Under the pieces are notes generated by a model, which made no database searches, was not told the DNA's origin, and saw nothing but the letters and a program-made list of their open reading frames with translations. Both the position numbers and the translations under genes were made by a program. A stretch of 64,000 nt of DNA from Druceiella hillmani (Eukaryota > Arthropoda > Insecta > Lepidoptera > Hepialidae): contig JAYKKI010000037.1 in the NCBI GenBank assembly GCA_039881145.1, positions 15,139,501 to 15,203,500 of the forward strand, given 5' to 3'. Shown here piece by piece: positions 1-17,095 of this stretch. How positions within the stretch are numbered: the first letter of the stretch is position 1; each line of letters starts with the position of its first letter.

Positions 1-977
1 GGTATCTCACTCTGAAAAGTTTCTAAAAATATAAAATATTCACAGTTTAATAAACTGAACGCGTGTTCAACAGAAACAACTTTTTCACGTTTAACTTTTT
101 AAAAATTCGAACTTTTTCCTTTACATTTATCAATATAATTATTAATACTGCTAATCTTATATCAGTATTTTTAACTGTGTATCATGATACCCCTGAAAGA
201 TCACTTACGTACCCTTCCGCCAGTCTGTCTATAATAGCAGTTTTTCTCAGAAACTGTTTGATGTTTAAACATTAAATTTAGCATAGTGGTAAAACATACT
301 AACCCGGATATAACTGAACAGTCAACACCCGAAACAATTCATATGAACATTTTAGGGGGGACGAATTACAAAAATAATAAATTATTAAAATAATTAAAAA
401 ATAAGAAAGGTTTATAAAATTTTAAAAACCTTTGTCAAATATCAGGTAAATATGATAAATTTTGGTAAAAAATATATATATTTTCAAACGATTTTTTGAA
501 CAAGTCATGTCGTAGTTTTACTAATTCCACAAGACAGTTAAAAAAATTAAAGAAATAATTTTATTTTCCAATTTATTATTTTTTATCGCTATTAATTATT
601 TCGTATCCTCGAAATATATGTTCACCGAACCATTGAGCTACATACAGGTTAACTTGTTTTATCAACATAATAAATTGCAAGTATCTACGTCAAAAGGTTA
701 CTCAGAAGAATTTTGCGGATATTTTTAATAGGATTACCTCAACTCTCTTCATTTCAGGCAACCCATTATGACCTCAAACCGGCACGTTTTATTAGATCTC
801 CTTTCATCTTATTTCTTGTCTGCCCCTTGATCTATTCGATATGCAACTCCAACTGAGATAGGGGACCAATTGTCAATTCTTCGTTGCGCCTTTGATTCCA
901 AAAATATTTTTGCACCGAGATTATTTCTACTTTAGTTATGGAGAATGTACATTTTTTTTACAAAGTTAAATCTACAC
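1..977. other. Unassigned AT-rich DNA
   Basis: No coding region, RNA gene or repeat family is recognisable. Open frames are short and lack any domain-like pattern. Confidence 0.6.
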
Positions 978-1184
978 AATTCAATGAAACTGCGTGATGT
1001 AGTATTATTTCTACTTTATTTAAATTCTTTCCACGACCTAGGTTTCTTAGTATTACAACATTTTTAAAAACAATGATCTTTGCTAATTGCCCACCTGAAG
1101 ACGTTGTAATACAATGAAACCTAGGTCGTGGTAAAGAATTTAAATGAAGTAGAAATAATACTACATTACGTAGTTTCATTTAAT
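978..1184. repeat. Palindromic repeat (two head-to-head arms, about 207 bp)
   Basis: The left arm (about 978-1064) and right arm (about 1094-1184) are near-perfect reverse complements: both contain the GAAAC, CCTAGG and TAGTATTATTTCTACTT blocks. The two arms meet across a short unique centre. A further copy of one arm lies at about 52,969-53,090, so this is a dispersed repeat and not a local accident. The right arm contains the hammerhead-like motif described separately. The layout resembles the head-to-head ends seen in some retroelements, but no protein is encoded and the family is not identified. Confidence 0.75.
1091..1131 (+). ncRNA. Hammerhead-ribozyme-like motif (type I layout)
   Basis: In order the sequence reads CCAC, CTGAAGA, a hairpin GTTGT-AAT-ACAAT, GAAA, a small hairpin closed by ACC/GGT, then C and GTGG. 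CCAC and GTGG are complementary and would form helix I; CTGAAGA matches the CUGANGA core; GAAA is the second core strand; the C before GTGG is where a hammerhead would cut. One extra nucleotide sits between CUGAAGA and helix II, and one helix II pair is G-U, so the match is imperfect. Minimal type I hammerheads are known from Penelope-like elements and retrozymes. Activity is not shown. Confidence 0.35.
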
Positions 1185-2534
1185 TGGGAATAATTATTTT
1201 TTACAAAATTGACGTAAAATCTATTTAAAAGGAAAAAGTAATCAGTTCCATTTTTACAGTATTTGACCAAAATATCTTAAAATATCACGCTTCTTGGTAT
1301 CAAATTTCTCATATATCTAAATATTTATTAATATTGTATTAATTTAGACACTCCTTTATAAATTTTGCATATTTAAAAAGACTAAATAAAGAGTTGACCG
1401 AAATATGAACGTGTTGATCTGTCATAATCGGTTAAATATGGAATTAAAATAATTCTATAATTTCTAAAATATCTCGTTTTATCTGTATACCCTTAAAGGT
1501 CCTAGTTAATATTTCCAAACGTCTGAACGTAATAAATACCAACCTTTTTTATTTTTATTGCATTGTACACATTGTTTTGTTATAATAAAAAACTTATGGG
1601 GACTCTGACTAACTTTTATTCGCGGCTTCGCTCACATGGTTATATTTATATTATATTAAACTTACGAAACAAATTAAATCATACAACGCTATCTAGAATT
1701 ATTAAAGGTAATTAAATGCTAAGCCTTTATTTTTGCGAATGTTTAATACAAATGACAATGAAAACAACAATATTTTCCTCTGATTTATAAATTGGGTGGA
1801 GTGATTCTGTTGCTATTTTATGTTGCGTATACAGTGTTTCAAAAAATCACGTCTATTCGAAAACTCCATTGCGACATTGCTTCGTTTTTTCCATTGTGTA
1901 CTTTTTTGTTTCAAATAACAATGTTTCTCCGCATTAATAAGATTATTACAATATTATTCCTTGGTCCGCCATTTAAAATTGTTCAAAAATCACAAATGTT
2001 TGCGTTTACGATATTAGTTAAGATTATGGTATTAGAATAATATTTCCGGGATGAAATCAGCCTACGTCTTTTCCTGGCTCACCAACTATATATTAGCAAA
2101 AAACACTTTGAACCTTTTCTCCGTCGCCACTTGAAGGAAGAAAAAACAAGTACATATATAGCATTTTAATTGTGAATATAATATTGGGATTTTTTGAGAT
2201 GTAAGTAGCCCATCTCATTTCTCGTCCCGCCAATCGTATTTGTAAAAAAGATCACGGGAAAAAAGCACAAACACACCTTGGTATTTTTAATATTATTTGG
2301 GATTGTAATATTACTTAGGATGGCATTTTCCTATTTGAAAAATAGCTTATATCGTTTCTTAGCCTACCATTCATACCTTCGTAAAACATCCATACCTTCG
2401 TAAAACATTACTGCTACGTTTCGACGTGAAACAAACAAAAGCAAATTAATTTTTAATATCAGTTGAAATTATAAAGTATAATGTTAAATAGTTTATTTGG
2501 ACTATTATGTACCATTTAAGGTTTATAAATGCTT
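1185..2534. other. Unassigned AT-rich DNA with a 19-bp tandem duplication
   Basis: No gene is recognised. Around 2,370-2,409 the block CATACCTTCGTAAAACAT occurs twice in tandem, a local duplication. Confidence 0.55.
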
Positions 2535-2583
2535 AAATTTGTACGGAACTCTGATGTTGCGAGTCCCACTCGTGCTTGACAAT
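2535..2583 (+). repeat. End of an insect-type dispersed repeat
   Basis: The block TACGGAACTCTGATG followed by CGAGTCCCACTCGTGCTTG is a diverged form of a terminal motif (tacggaaccct ... cgagtccgactcgcacttg) that I know from dispersed repeats in insect genomes, especially moths. Only the end is recognisable; the body upstream is too diverged to follow. The family assignment rests on memory of the motif. Confidence 0.4.
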
Positions 2584-7247
<4,664 letters not shown>

Positions 7248-7300
7248 CACTTTGCAGAAGCAATTGGAATATATAGAATTCCAATTGCTTCTGCAAAGTG
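7248..7300. repeat. Perfect 23-bp inverted repeat (hairpin)
   Basis: Arm 1 at 7,248-7,270 begins CACTTTGCAGAAGCAATTGG; arm 2 at 7,278-7,300 is its exact reverse complement, with a 7-nt AT-rich loop. A perfect 23-bp stem is far more than chance allows, and the arms are less AT-rich than their surroundings. It may be the terminus of a small MITE, a recent templated duplication, or a small-RNA hairpin. No further copy was seen in the window. Confidence 0.85.
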
Positions 7301-7621
7301 GAAATATATACCATAGGAAATATATAGAATTTTAAGAATATATGCGGGTGGCAATTCTTCATTGAAAATAAGAAATTGCTACTTAATAAGGTGTCATTTT
7401 AATTACAATATATCAGTTTTTAAATTCAAAAGATCGTAATTTTTCTCGATTCTAAATAAATTATAGTGCTTGTTGGAAATGTTTCGATTACTAAAATCCA
7501 GTTGATAAAATTAAAGCTTCTTTTGTTGAAACAGTAGGTAAGAAGAGTAATGACTGTAGGTGTTCCTAAAATACTTATAATTAAGAGCTGCTGAATATCG
7601 TTCTAATTTTGTTTATGATTT

Positions 7622-7680
<59 letters not shown>

Positions 7681-10600
7681 TTGCTAATATTATATTTCCA
7701 AAAGTTAATACTTTACAAGTAAATGTTATTATTTGATAGTGACATTTTTGTGAAGAAAATTTATGAAATAAAAAGGCAATTGGAAATAACAACTAAATCG
7801 GTTAGGGAAACATTGAATCGTGGAGAATATTTTATCCCAAGCTCCTCTCAACTAATCTTAAAAAAATTACCCCTAAGTTGGTTAAGCTGTTTATTCTTAA
7901 CACTTTTTGAATATTCTGTTAAATTTTAGATTGTTCATAATGATAATAAAATTAAATAACCGATAAAATTTTGGATATGAAAGAAAAAACATGAATTCAG
8001 CTATACGCACATCATGGAAGCATGGCACGTCATGATATACGATATATATCACTTATTTTTTCATACATTTGTGGATAATTTACTAGGTACCAGTGTTAAA
8101 ATATAATAAAGTGACGTGACTTTAAAATATGTCTTTTGCAACATTGTATCTATTCGTATTTCTAATATATTTCCCTAGAGTTCAAAAAGTTTCGTGAAAT
8201 TTATCAACCGGCAAAGATATTGTTTCCGTGAAATTTGATGGGCACGATTACCTGCTCCTTGAGGAATATTATTTTTTTGCTTGTTTTCTATAGCTTTATT
8301 GTGCACATATTATATTACGTGTGAAGTATCTAATATAATGTATAATATTATATTAAAATGTTTAATCACAAGATATATACACAAAATGAAGTTAGCGAAT
8401 ATTTTCGGTTTGAAATCTTGATACACTAAAAAATTCTACTACAAAAGAAACAAAGATAAATTACTTAATTTGATTTCGAGCAAGCAAGTTAATAAAACCT
8501 TGATCATTTTTTTAAAGACTTGTTCATTTCACCGTTCCAGATAAATTCAAATCTATTCCTGATCACAGATTTGTTACACAATGAAAAATGTTTCTATTAT
8601 ATGTATTCAGTTTTAGAAGTTAAGCACATTTTGATTATTGAACTGATGTTGGTGGTAATACTCTAATTTTTATTTCGTTGTTCTTTCTTTGAACCAAATA
8701 TATTGGTAAAATAATTAAAATCACATGATATAAAGGGGACACAAATATAAAAAATTAATACCACTTTTTAGTGAGAAATATGAATATCACTTTTTAGTGA
8801 GAAATTATAAAACTGCGTTAGAAAGCATTGAAAATTCTTAGAACTGGTTATATATTTACTGTTATATATTTAATATAATTATATATACTGTTATATATTT
8901 AACAAATTGGGGGCAATTATAAATTGTCCTGTTATATATACTTATTAATAGTCCTGTGGGAAATATTTTTAACATGATTTTTGAAGAAACGTAACATGAA
9001 TTGATACATGCTGATAATAATCTAATGAATATGCATGGAACCGTAATATCAAATTAGGTCTCTTCGTTCGACTTCTCACAATTTAATATTATTTTATAAA
9101 ATTCATAACCGAGTTAAATACATGAATTTGTATTATACTATTCAAAATATTGGACAGTATTCAGAACATAAGGGAAAAACCGGACAATTAAAGAGATATT
9201 ATTTAGCTTCTTCGTTTTGAGGTGGGAGACGTATTTATTGACCTTTTTAATATTGCTTCTGCATAAAATGACTGGTGATATTAATTGGCTTCGTATTTTA
9301 GAGTTCGAAATAAGAAAATGATAAAACTTGTAAAACGTAAGACGAAATTTTTGTAATTTACAATCATCTTTCTAGCGAAGATGGAAAATTATTAAAATAT
9401 ATAATTTTAAATATCATCACAAACATTTCACAATTCAAATAAAGAAGCTAAAATACCGGAGAATATGTCTGGATACCTTTACCTACTCATTCCTATCCAC
9501 AGTTACGATATTTGTGTGTCAACGGGACCAGTTGTTTGTTATGTTGATAATTTTACTGTTTGGAAATATACTCGATTATTAATATTTCAAATTGTTAAAT
9601 ACAAGTATTTCGTTTTTTTTGTCGTTTTGTTCTTTGTTTGAAAACTTTCTAAATTAACACAGTCACCTTATTTGCGATAACAACTAATAAAATCAAATTA
9701 TAATAGAAACTGGCCGTTTTTAACTATATTAGTATTTGACTGACTATAATTCTAATACATCAAAATTGGCTTATGATATGGCCTTAATATAATTCCACGT
9801 CGTTTTTCATTAACTGTTAAATTTAAATTAATTAGCGTAATAAAATTTACGCTGAAATGAAAGTAAAATCAGGAACGGCAAATTAACATTAAAGAACACA
9901 CAAGTAGTTTTAATATAAAATAATTAGGTTCCAAAGTGGTTTATCAAGATTAAAAAATATTACACCTTTAAGCATTTTACAAAATATTTTTTTTACTGAC
10001 GGTACAATGTATATCAAAACATTAATTATTAGGTACTTAAACTCGAAACGTTTACCAAAACTATTGTTGTTCATGATTCATCGTAAATTTAATAAACAAG
10101 AAAACAATATAAACGTTAATATTTACCAGAACAAATATTTACTTTTTAGCCAATCCTATTTTTTCTTATCACAAAGGGGCAAGTGGAGACTGAACAACAA
10201 GCGTTTTGTTTGCTCACACTTAAAGATCAAACAACATTTTATTTCACATCTATATTGAATAACCACAAAAACCGTTTTGCAATTGTTCACTATAATAGGT
10301 CATAAAGTAAAATGATAATTCAATTTTAATTGTTTTATTAAATTTTTTCGTATTACATTGTCTATATTTCCTTCAACCTATTTCAGTTTCCTTAAACGTT
10401 TAACATTTCAATATTTAGTTCAAGAGTGCAAAAATGTATTGTGGGTAAATTCCACCAATATGTTTCCTCTATTAACATATTATTACTGATACGTTCGTAT
10501 CCAATTTCATAAGGATGTGAACGTCCTTGGAAGCGGAGTTCGTAAAATGGTGCCAAATTCAATTATCGTCATCGAGATGAGGGTTCAAAGTTGTGTATCC

Positions 10601-11248
10601 ATGACACTGTGCCTGAAAAATATCATGTGTACATTGTTTTGTATAAAATGACTCTGGCAAAGCCTTTGATCTTTAGATCTAAGGATCCTATTTCTAAGAT
10701 CTAAAATCTAATTTCGCTACACTTTTGTTTTTCGATTCAACGTTATCGACGTATAATGTTAATAATATCAGGCTGAAGCACGAATATATGAAACATCCTC
10801 CATTATGTGAATTATAAGAATATGTTTGCACTTTTTACACAAAAAAAATCGTTCCCTTTTCTAAATATTACGGTATTGACGCAGTCATTGTAGTGTAAAC
10901 TTACCATTAGTTATGTAAACTTCTCTTATAAATAATTAATAACATAATCACAAATAAAACAATTTGAAAATAAAATCGATGTCCGATATGAAATTAACAA
11001 AAAAAAGCAATTAAATTTCCTATTGACTTCTATTATTATAAAATCCTTGTAAGTGACTTGAAAGTATCATGTCATTAAAATTTTTGAGAAATCAAAATAA
11101 TTACTTATTAAGCAAGCAATTTTGAAAATTTTATAAGTTCAGCTTATAATTATTTCTAACGTTACTAAAATTATAATATTAATATATCATAAATAATAAA
11201 TTAATATAATAATCGTAATTATAATATTAATTTAATATATTAAATCAT
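7301..11248. other. Unassigned AT-rich DNA
   Basis: No gene is recognised. A (TA)n tract lies at 7,624-7,678, and CACTTTTTAGTGAGAAAT is duplicated at about 8,762-8,805. Open frames of 68-83 codons at 7,723 and 10,007 have no recognisable domains. Confidence 0.55.
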
Positions 11249-11294
11249 GATAAGTAGAAAATGTTGACTGTTAAGTAAACATTTTCTACTTATC
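11249..11294. repeat. Perfect 17-bp inverted repeat (hairpin)
   Basis: GATAAGTAGAAAATGTT at 11,249-11,265 is exactly complementary to 11,278-11,294 across a 12-nt loop. A T-rich run follows. The function is unknown. Confidence 0.8.
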
Positions 11295-11324
11295 AAGATT
11301 TTTTTTTCTGAAAGTTTAATTGCT

Positions 11325-11505
11325 ATATTTTGATTTTGATTAGAAAATTTTGGTAGACTTTGATAGGTTTTGGGAGAATTTGATAGATTTCTGGATTTAA
11401 TTTGAAAGATTTCTGAATTTAACGTTGATTGATGGAAGATTTTGATATATTTTGATCCCATTTTGATAGATTTCTGGATTTAATGTTGATTGATAGAATA
11501 TAGGA
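11325..11505. repeat. Diverged local direct repeats (GATAGATTTCTGGATTTAA type)
   Basis: The block GATAGATTTCTGGATTTAA occurs at about 11,381 and again at about 11,465, each followed by a TTGATTGAT motif, with shorter decayed copies between (GAAAGATTTCTGAATTTAA). This looks like an old minisatellite. Confidence 0.6.
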
Positions 11506-12843
11506 CAATGTCCTTTTAGGACTGTGTACTACTTAAGTAGTATTAACCCAGATATATTAACGTATTCAGTTCAGCAGTGATATATTTCAATTCGTATTCT
11601 AAAACTAGTTCTCACTCTGGGCATAAAATAGACTTGTAAAGATCACTGCCCTAAATTGGTGAATTTTCTTTTCCTCCAAATTTTTAGTTATCTTCATATG
11701 TTACTGAGTTAGAGGCCCCTCAAAAATTGCTCTTTTAATAAACTTTTTCTAATTAACAATGAAACTGAAATCATCCTATAAATTTAAACCAGATAGCAAA
11801 AATGTTATAAGTGCGTGTCTTCATGTCAGCGTCAGTCTTATATATTATTATTTCGGATATTATAGTTTTTGCTACGCCAATATTCCAAATATTTGCTATC
11901 AGCTTTTTTAAAACTAAAATATTATACCAATTTTGTCCGTGCCCGAAAAGAAGAAAAAACGGAACACTTATAAAATCATATGCGTGTCAATTCTTTTACC
12001 ATAGATTTATTATTCCGGATATTTGCAATATTGGAAACAAATCTGATAATTTCAACCCTTATATTCAATTTGTATAATTTTTAAAAATGAGGCATATTTT
12101 TGAATGTATACTAATGAAATATATTTTATTAATGTTTCCGCGTCTTAGTCCGCTCCCTAAATTTTAAGTTTCACTCTTTGTTCCGGCTTTTACATTAGTA
12201 TTTGTTTATAGTTTATATATATATATATATATATATAATTATAAAAGTAAGGCAATAACTCAATTAAATAGTTTGTTACGTGAAAAAATGAATACCAAAA
12301 TACACCTCTTTTTTTAACTTAAAACGTTTATAATTCAGTAAGAGAATTAATTTATTTAATGAATTTGAGGAAATTATATATTCAGCTTAAAAAATATATT
12401 CACAAATATTTCAGTACAAAGTAAAAAAAACTGTTTTTTGATTTCGTAGTAATATAAATAACAAAAATGCATTACCCTGCATCTATTAACGACCTCGTTT
12501 ATGTACATCATCTGATGTCTGAAGCTATTTAAGCTACAAATATCCCCACTTATTTCATATTATGAATTTTATTTATACAAGTATTAATTTTACCATAGAG
12601 TGACAATTTATGTTTAATTTGAGTTCTTACCCTATATTTTAGTTTTCGTAATTACTATAGAATATAATTTTAAAAAACTTGTTTATTTTTATTTGATTGA
12701 CACAGTTAATTGTTTAGTAATGTGTGGTATAAAAAATGTTGTTGGAAAACGCAACTTTTCGATTCAAAGATAAAGAATACTAGGTATTTGACACTTAAGT
12801 TTATTCTTTAAAGTTTTCCTATTTTATGCTCCATCATTCATTT
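11506..12843. other. Unassigned AT-rich DNA
   Basis: No supported gene. A short (TA)n tract lies at about 12,214-12,237. Confidence 0.5.
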
Positions 12844-12849
12844 TATTTT

Positions 12850-12963
12850 TATGTGTGTATACATAGGTATATATACATAGGTACTTATACATACACACAC
12901 ACATATGCGCGTGTATGTGTGTGTTTATTTGTGTGTGTGTGTGCGTGCGTGTATGTGTGTGTC
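12850..12963. repeat. (TG)n/(CA)n-rich simple repeat
   Basis: Alternating purine-pyrimidine sequence: TA and CA steps, then a run of TG with CG interruptions (12,910-12,962). Such tracts can adopt Z-DNA. There is no coding content. Confidence 0.85.
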
Positions 12964-13390
12964 ACTATGTTTTCGTAAAATCCAATGACAATCAGTCTCA
13001 AACTGAAAGAATGAGGCTGTGTAATTTTTAACTTTCACCAATAAAAACCATTTGCTTTCTATTTTTGTAAAAAAAGTGAAAATGTATATATGTAGTACAT
13101 GCATATAATAATAGCATATAATTTCTGTCCTACCGTTTCTAATTTAATTTTTCCCACATTTTCCTTGTTCCCGACCAATTCAAGATTCATAATTATCTAT
13201 TTTATTTTGCCTCGCATTATTCATATATAACTTAGTTTTATTTATTTATATCTTATGACATTTTTTGTTATTTGTTATGTCTGTTAAGTTTTGTTTTTTT
13301 ATTAATATCTTTTGCAGTCATCCATTTTACAAAATTATATTTATATTTTAATCATTGTGAACACGAATGTCACAAAATGTTCCTATTTCA

Positions 13391-13573
13391 TCAAAATATA
13401 TTAAAGCAGCAAAAAATAATTTCCCAAATATTATTTGTGCGATTCTTTGCACCTGCCTTTGCACAATTGACGCATCTCTTCCGGTTAATGTCTTTCACTA
13501 TGACGTACGCATGGCAGGATCTCCTTGAGCCAGCATTTTGGATCCTGTTCTTTGTCATGGACATGGTTGGCAA
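13391..13573 (-). pseudogene. Possible piggyBac-like C-terminal cysteine cluster, remnant
   Basis: On the minus strand a 60-codon frame contains KRCVNCAKAGAKNRT preceded by an HAY/VKDI segment. The spacing R-x-C-x2-C followed by basic and R-T residues resembles the first half of the cysteine-rich C-terminal finger of piggyBac-family transposases. The expected second cysteine pair is not clearly present. Sequence upstream on the same strand (13,740-13,952) is open for 70 codons but shows no DDE motif. The local G+C is higher than in the neighbourhood, which fits a decayed transposon. The assignment is weak. Confidence 0.22.
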
Positions 13574-13979
13574 AGCATTTTTTCATATTGGAAAATTTCC
13601 TATCGATGCTCTAACTACGACGTGCCAATGTTCCAACGTCAAAAGCATCATTCCTTCAACACGGTATGTACGCTAAAGTATGAATAAATAAATATATTGT
13701 ATCACACAAAATATATGCCACTTTATTAGGGAATTAAAGTCATGAAGTGCGCGTCTGACATACCAGATAGATTCTTAATTCCATAATAAAACAGCAATAA
13801 AACGCTAACTTGATAATGAGCGCTGTGGTTGAGGTGCCGGTTTGGCGCCGTTCAACTAATCGAATAAGGAAACGGGCGGCACCGACGAAGCGATCAAAAT
13901 CGCTTAACTGAATAAATGAATCGTAAGAAAGAATGAGGGAAAATGAAAACAAATATTTTGACGTATACTCTCACGCTCT

Positions 13980-15373
13980 GCTTATTGTTCAATTAAGCGT
14001 TTTGTTTTATCTGTGGCAAATTATTTGTGTATCATAAGGCTAATTTTAAGTTCTTTTGGAATCGTTCTAGAGCGCTTATGAGAAAAGAGTAAAATACGGA
14101 TTTGTTATAAAATATAAAACATTAATATGTCTGTCTGTACAGCTGATACAAGCCATGTTTCCATACTATATTACTCAGTGATTATTTTTGAAACTAATTT
14201 GATAATATTATTCTGCAACGATGAATATTGCAGAGTTAAAGAGATTTTAATAAATTTCTTGCTAAATGTTTTTTTGGAAAGTTGAAAATCGTATCTTGAA
14301 AATATAGTGATTACATAAAATTAATTGTTTGATGAAGAATTTTCTTTTCCAAATAAAGCAGCTGCAGCGCCATCTAATGGCTTCTTACGAAGAATTTTTT
14401 GATATGGTACTATTCTTGTCAGTTAGATGTCTTTATGAAGTGGAAACTGTCTTAATTGTGGTTCCGTAATTCTCAAAATGTATAAATATTTGTAAAGGGT
14501 TGATTCATTCAGTAGAGGGATTTTAAGTGGCAAATAAAAGTTATCATATTTGAAATATTAATAAAGAAGATATTTAATTTAAAAATTTGGTTCTTTAAGG
14601 TACAGAGACTTTACTATTTATATTATAATTTATTTACGCTCTATGAAACTAGTGTCGCATGGAAGACTAGTGTCGCATGGAAGACAATAGAAATATTCAA
14701 TTTAATTTTTTTCCTCGTCATTTGCTCATTGTATTTTCCGTGTAACCAACTATGTATATAAATGCCTAATGTTCATCATTGGATGCATTGTAGTGCAGCA
14801 TTCTCCTAAAACATTCTCCGAATCTTTCTTAATGGTTTACACAAACAATTTTCCATAAAGGAGTTACCAAGCTAATTTACATGTTCACTGGAAGACATTA
14901 AAATAAGTGAAATTTTTAACGTCTGAAATGAATGTATAATAAAAAAGGAAGATATAACGATTTGTCCAGTATAATTGCAGTTTACGTAAACTTTTACAAC
15001 TCGCGTCCCTAGTTTTCTACTTACGTTTTATTAGTCGTTTATATGTTCTTAAATAAAATGAAACATAAAAGACTAAAGAAAAAACAAACTTACTTTCGTC
15101 AAACGCAAATAATTTTATTAACCATATAACGTTAGAAGGTTCAAGCTTTTATGGCTTTAGCGTTGCATTTTCACTTTAAAATGTTTTTATTTTTAACGAT
15201 GTGCGTAAATAACGTCATTGGAAAATTAAATGTTCTGATAACTCCTTAAACAAGTATTATTTGTAAACACTCATATTTTTGCGTATAAAATTTATGATCA
15301 CACATACGCAACACGAAAGAGTTTAATTACAAATCCATATATTTTAATAGCAAAAGAATAATTTATTATTTAT
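13980..15373. other. Unassigned AT-rich DNA
   Basis: No gene is recognised. ACTAGTGTCGCATGGAAG is duplicated in tandem at about 14,648-14,685. The left end of the long-TIR element follows. Confidence 0.5.
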
Positions 15374-16774
15374 CGCAATATATTTACTTCTTAGGTGTCT
15401 TCAATTACCATGTTTCTTAAATACTTTCCTATATATGTGTATAAGGTAATAAAGACATTAATAATTTTCCATATGTGATTTCCTGAAAAGAAGATGTTGT
15501 GTTAATTTTTTTTTAATTTCAGTTCATTTTCTGTAGTTGTCTTTGAATCAAACATTGCCAATGGTAAGATTAAAAAAAATGCTTAGAATTTATTACATCT
15601 AATAACAATAATAATATTGATTATTGACATTCAAAACAATCTCCAACCAAGTATCAAGAAGATTACTTACAGTTTAATTAAAATCAAATATGTTAGAAAA
15701 TGTTATTTGTGTTATGATTGGTATTTCGTATCAGCTTTAGCTGAAGGAATAACATAAGAAGTATACAAATCTAATGAAATACATTATAATTTTTTAGAAA
15801 TCATTGCATAAAATAATAACCACTTCTATGTTTTATGCGCAGCATTGTCTAAATTAATTAAAAACAAACTACTGACATTGACATTCGTTCTGTGTAGCCA
15901 AAATAAATATCGTTTTTAATTTTTTCCGAATTTATTTACTTTTTTTTATGACCCCGTTTGGTCTGAGAGTAACATGTTATATCTGTGTATGGAGAGATAT
16001 GATAGGATGAAATCTGCATTTTAATTCATTTTGCTCTTTTAGAGTTCTATAGAAAGGACATTTACAAGATGTTATCAATATTAACCTGACTTACCATAAA
16101 AAGTTCGACATATTTCAATTATATCATCGAATATTTATATATATTTTTAAAGATGTTTGTTTCTTTTTGTTTTCTACCTACTATGGTAGCATTTTCATTC
16201 CCGTATCACCTGGTTTCAACCCTATATGAACATTTACTAGTCACCTTTTTTCTGTTTTTCAAGGAAACTATGTATCTTGTAAAGCGCTAGTAAAAGTCCT
16301 TATTTCTAATGACTGTGTAATTGGGCCATACATGTAAACAAACATCCCTTTTTGTATTTAACAGTAAACATTTTTTGTCCATTTTGTTAACAAAATGTGT
16401 TATAAATATGTATGAGCAACAATAATAAAAATGTAATTATTTAAATTACAAATCGTAAAAATATGATTATTTAAATAGAAAATTATTTAGGGATTTTGAG
16501 AATTTACTAAATATTTACATAAGATTCTATGAATTTCCAAGTGTTTTATACCAATTATATTATATGACCATGTACCCAAATATCGTAAATATTAATTTGT
16601 GGTACATAGATATCTATTCCAGTGAAAATGGACGCGATTATTTAATACGTAATAAAATATGCATATCGATTAATTAAGCTAACTCGAATATATTATCGAA
16701 AAAAATATCAGTGATTGATATCGGCTATTAGAGCGGGCGCTGGAGGGAATTGAGTATGCAAAATGTGAGGACCG
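15374..16774 (+). repeat. Left terminal inverted repeat, uninterrupted copy
   Basis: It pairs with three right-arm blocks: 26,003-27,170, 24,278-24,440 and 21,956-22,004. In the blocks I aligned most positions match, with scattered substitutions and short indels. The arm is intact and so records the pre-insertion sites of both right-arm transposons: its reverse complement reads GGTCATATAATATAATTGG where the Tc1 lies, and GCTCTAATAGCCGATATC where the MITE lies. Imperfect complementarity continues to about 16,880 (ATGTTGCCAG ... TTGGTCC on both sides). Confidence 0.85.
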
Positions 16775-17041
16775 CATACTGTTGATCGTTTTGAACTCAG
16801 AAAAGCTTGCAGATTATAATTCCGAATGTTGCCAGGAGCCCTATTGGTCCATTTTTTTGTTTACCCCACTCCCTTGGATATTCAAGTAAATGGGCTGAAC
16901 TAATGCTTTGAAACTATTTTAATAGTTGTTTTTTCAATAATATCCGATAGTTTCTTATAATTAAAGATACTTATAGCTAGGCAATTGGAAAAATAAACAA
17001 AAATTAAAAAATGATAACAATAATTGTTGTTAAAAAAATTA
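16775..17041. other. Element interior between left TIR and gene 3' end
   Basis: The first 100 bases are a decayed continuation of the TIR. The rest is AT-rich with no open frame of note, and should contain the 3' end of the minus-strand transcript. Confidence 0.5.
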
Positions 17042-17047
17042 TTTATT
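17042..17047 (-). terminator. Candidate polyadenylation signal AATAAA
   Basis: AATAAA on the minus strand lies 49 bp beyond the TAA stop (17,096-17,098) of the nuclease-like gene, the usual position for a 3' end signal. AATAAA is common by chance in AT-rich DNA, so the position is the main support. Confidence 0.45.
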
Positions 17048-17095
17048 ACGAAAAATCAAATTTTAACATAATTATTCAAAAGCAAAATATAAAAA

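Noticed and set aside
13272..13676. 134-codon plus-strand frame
   Set aside because: The opposite strand carries a more convincing cysteine-rich transposase-like segment; the plus reading shows no domain.
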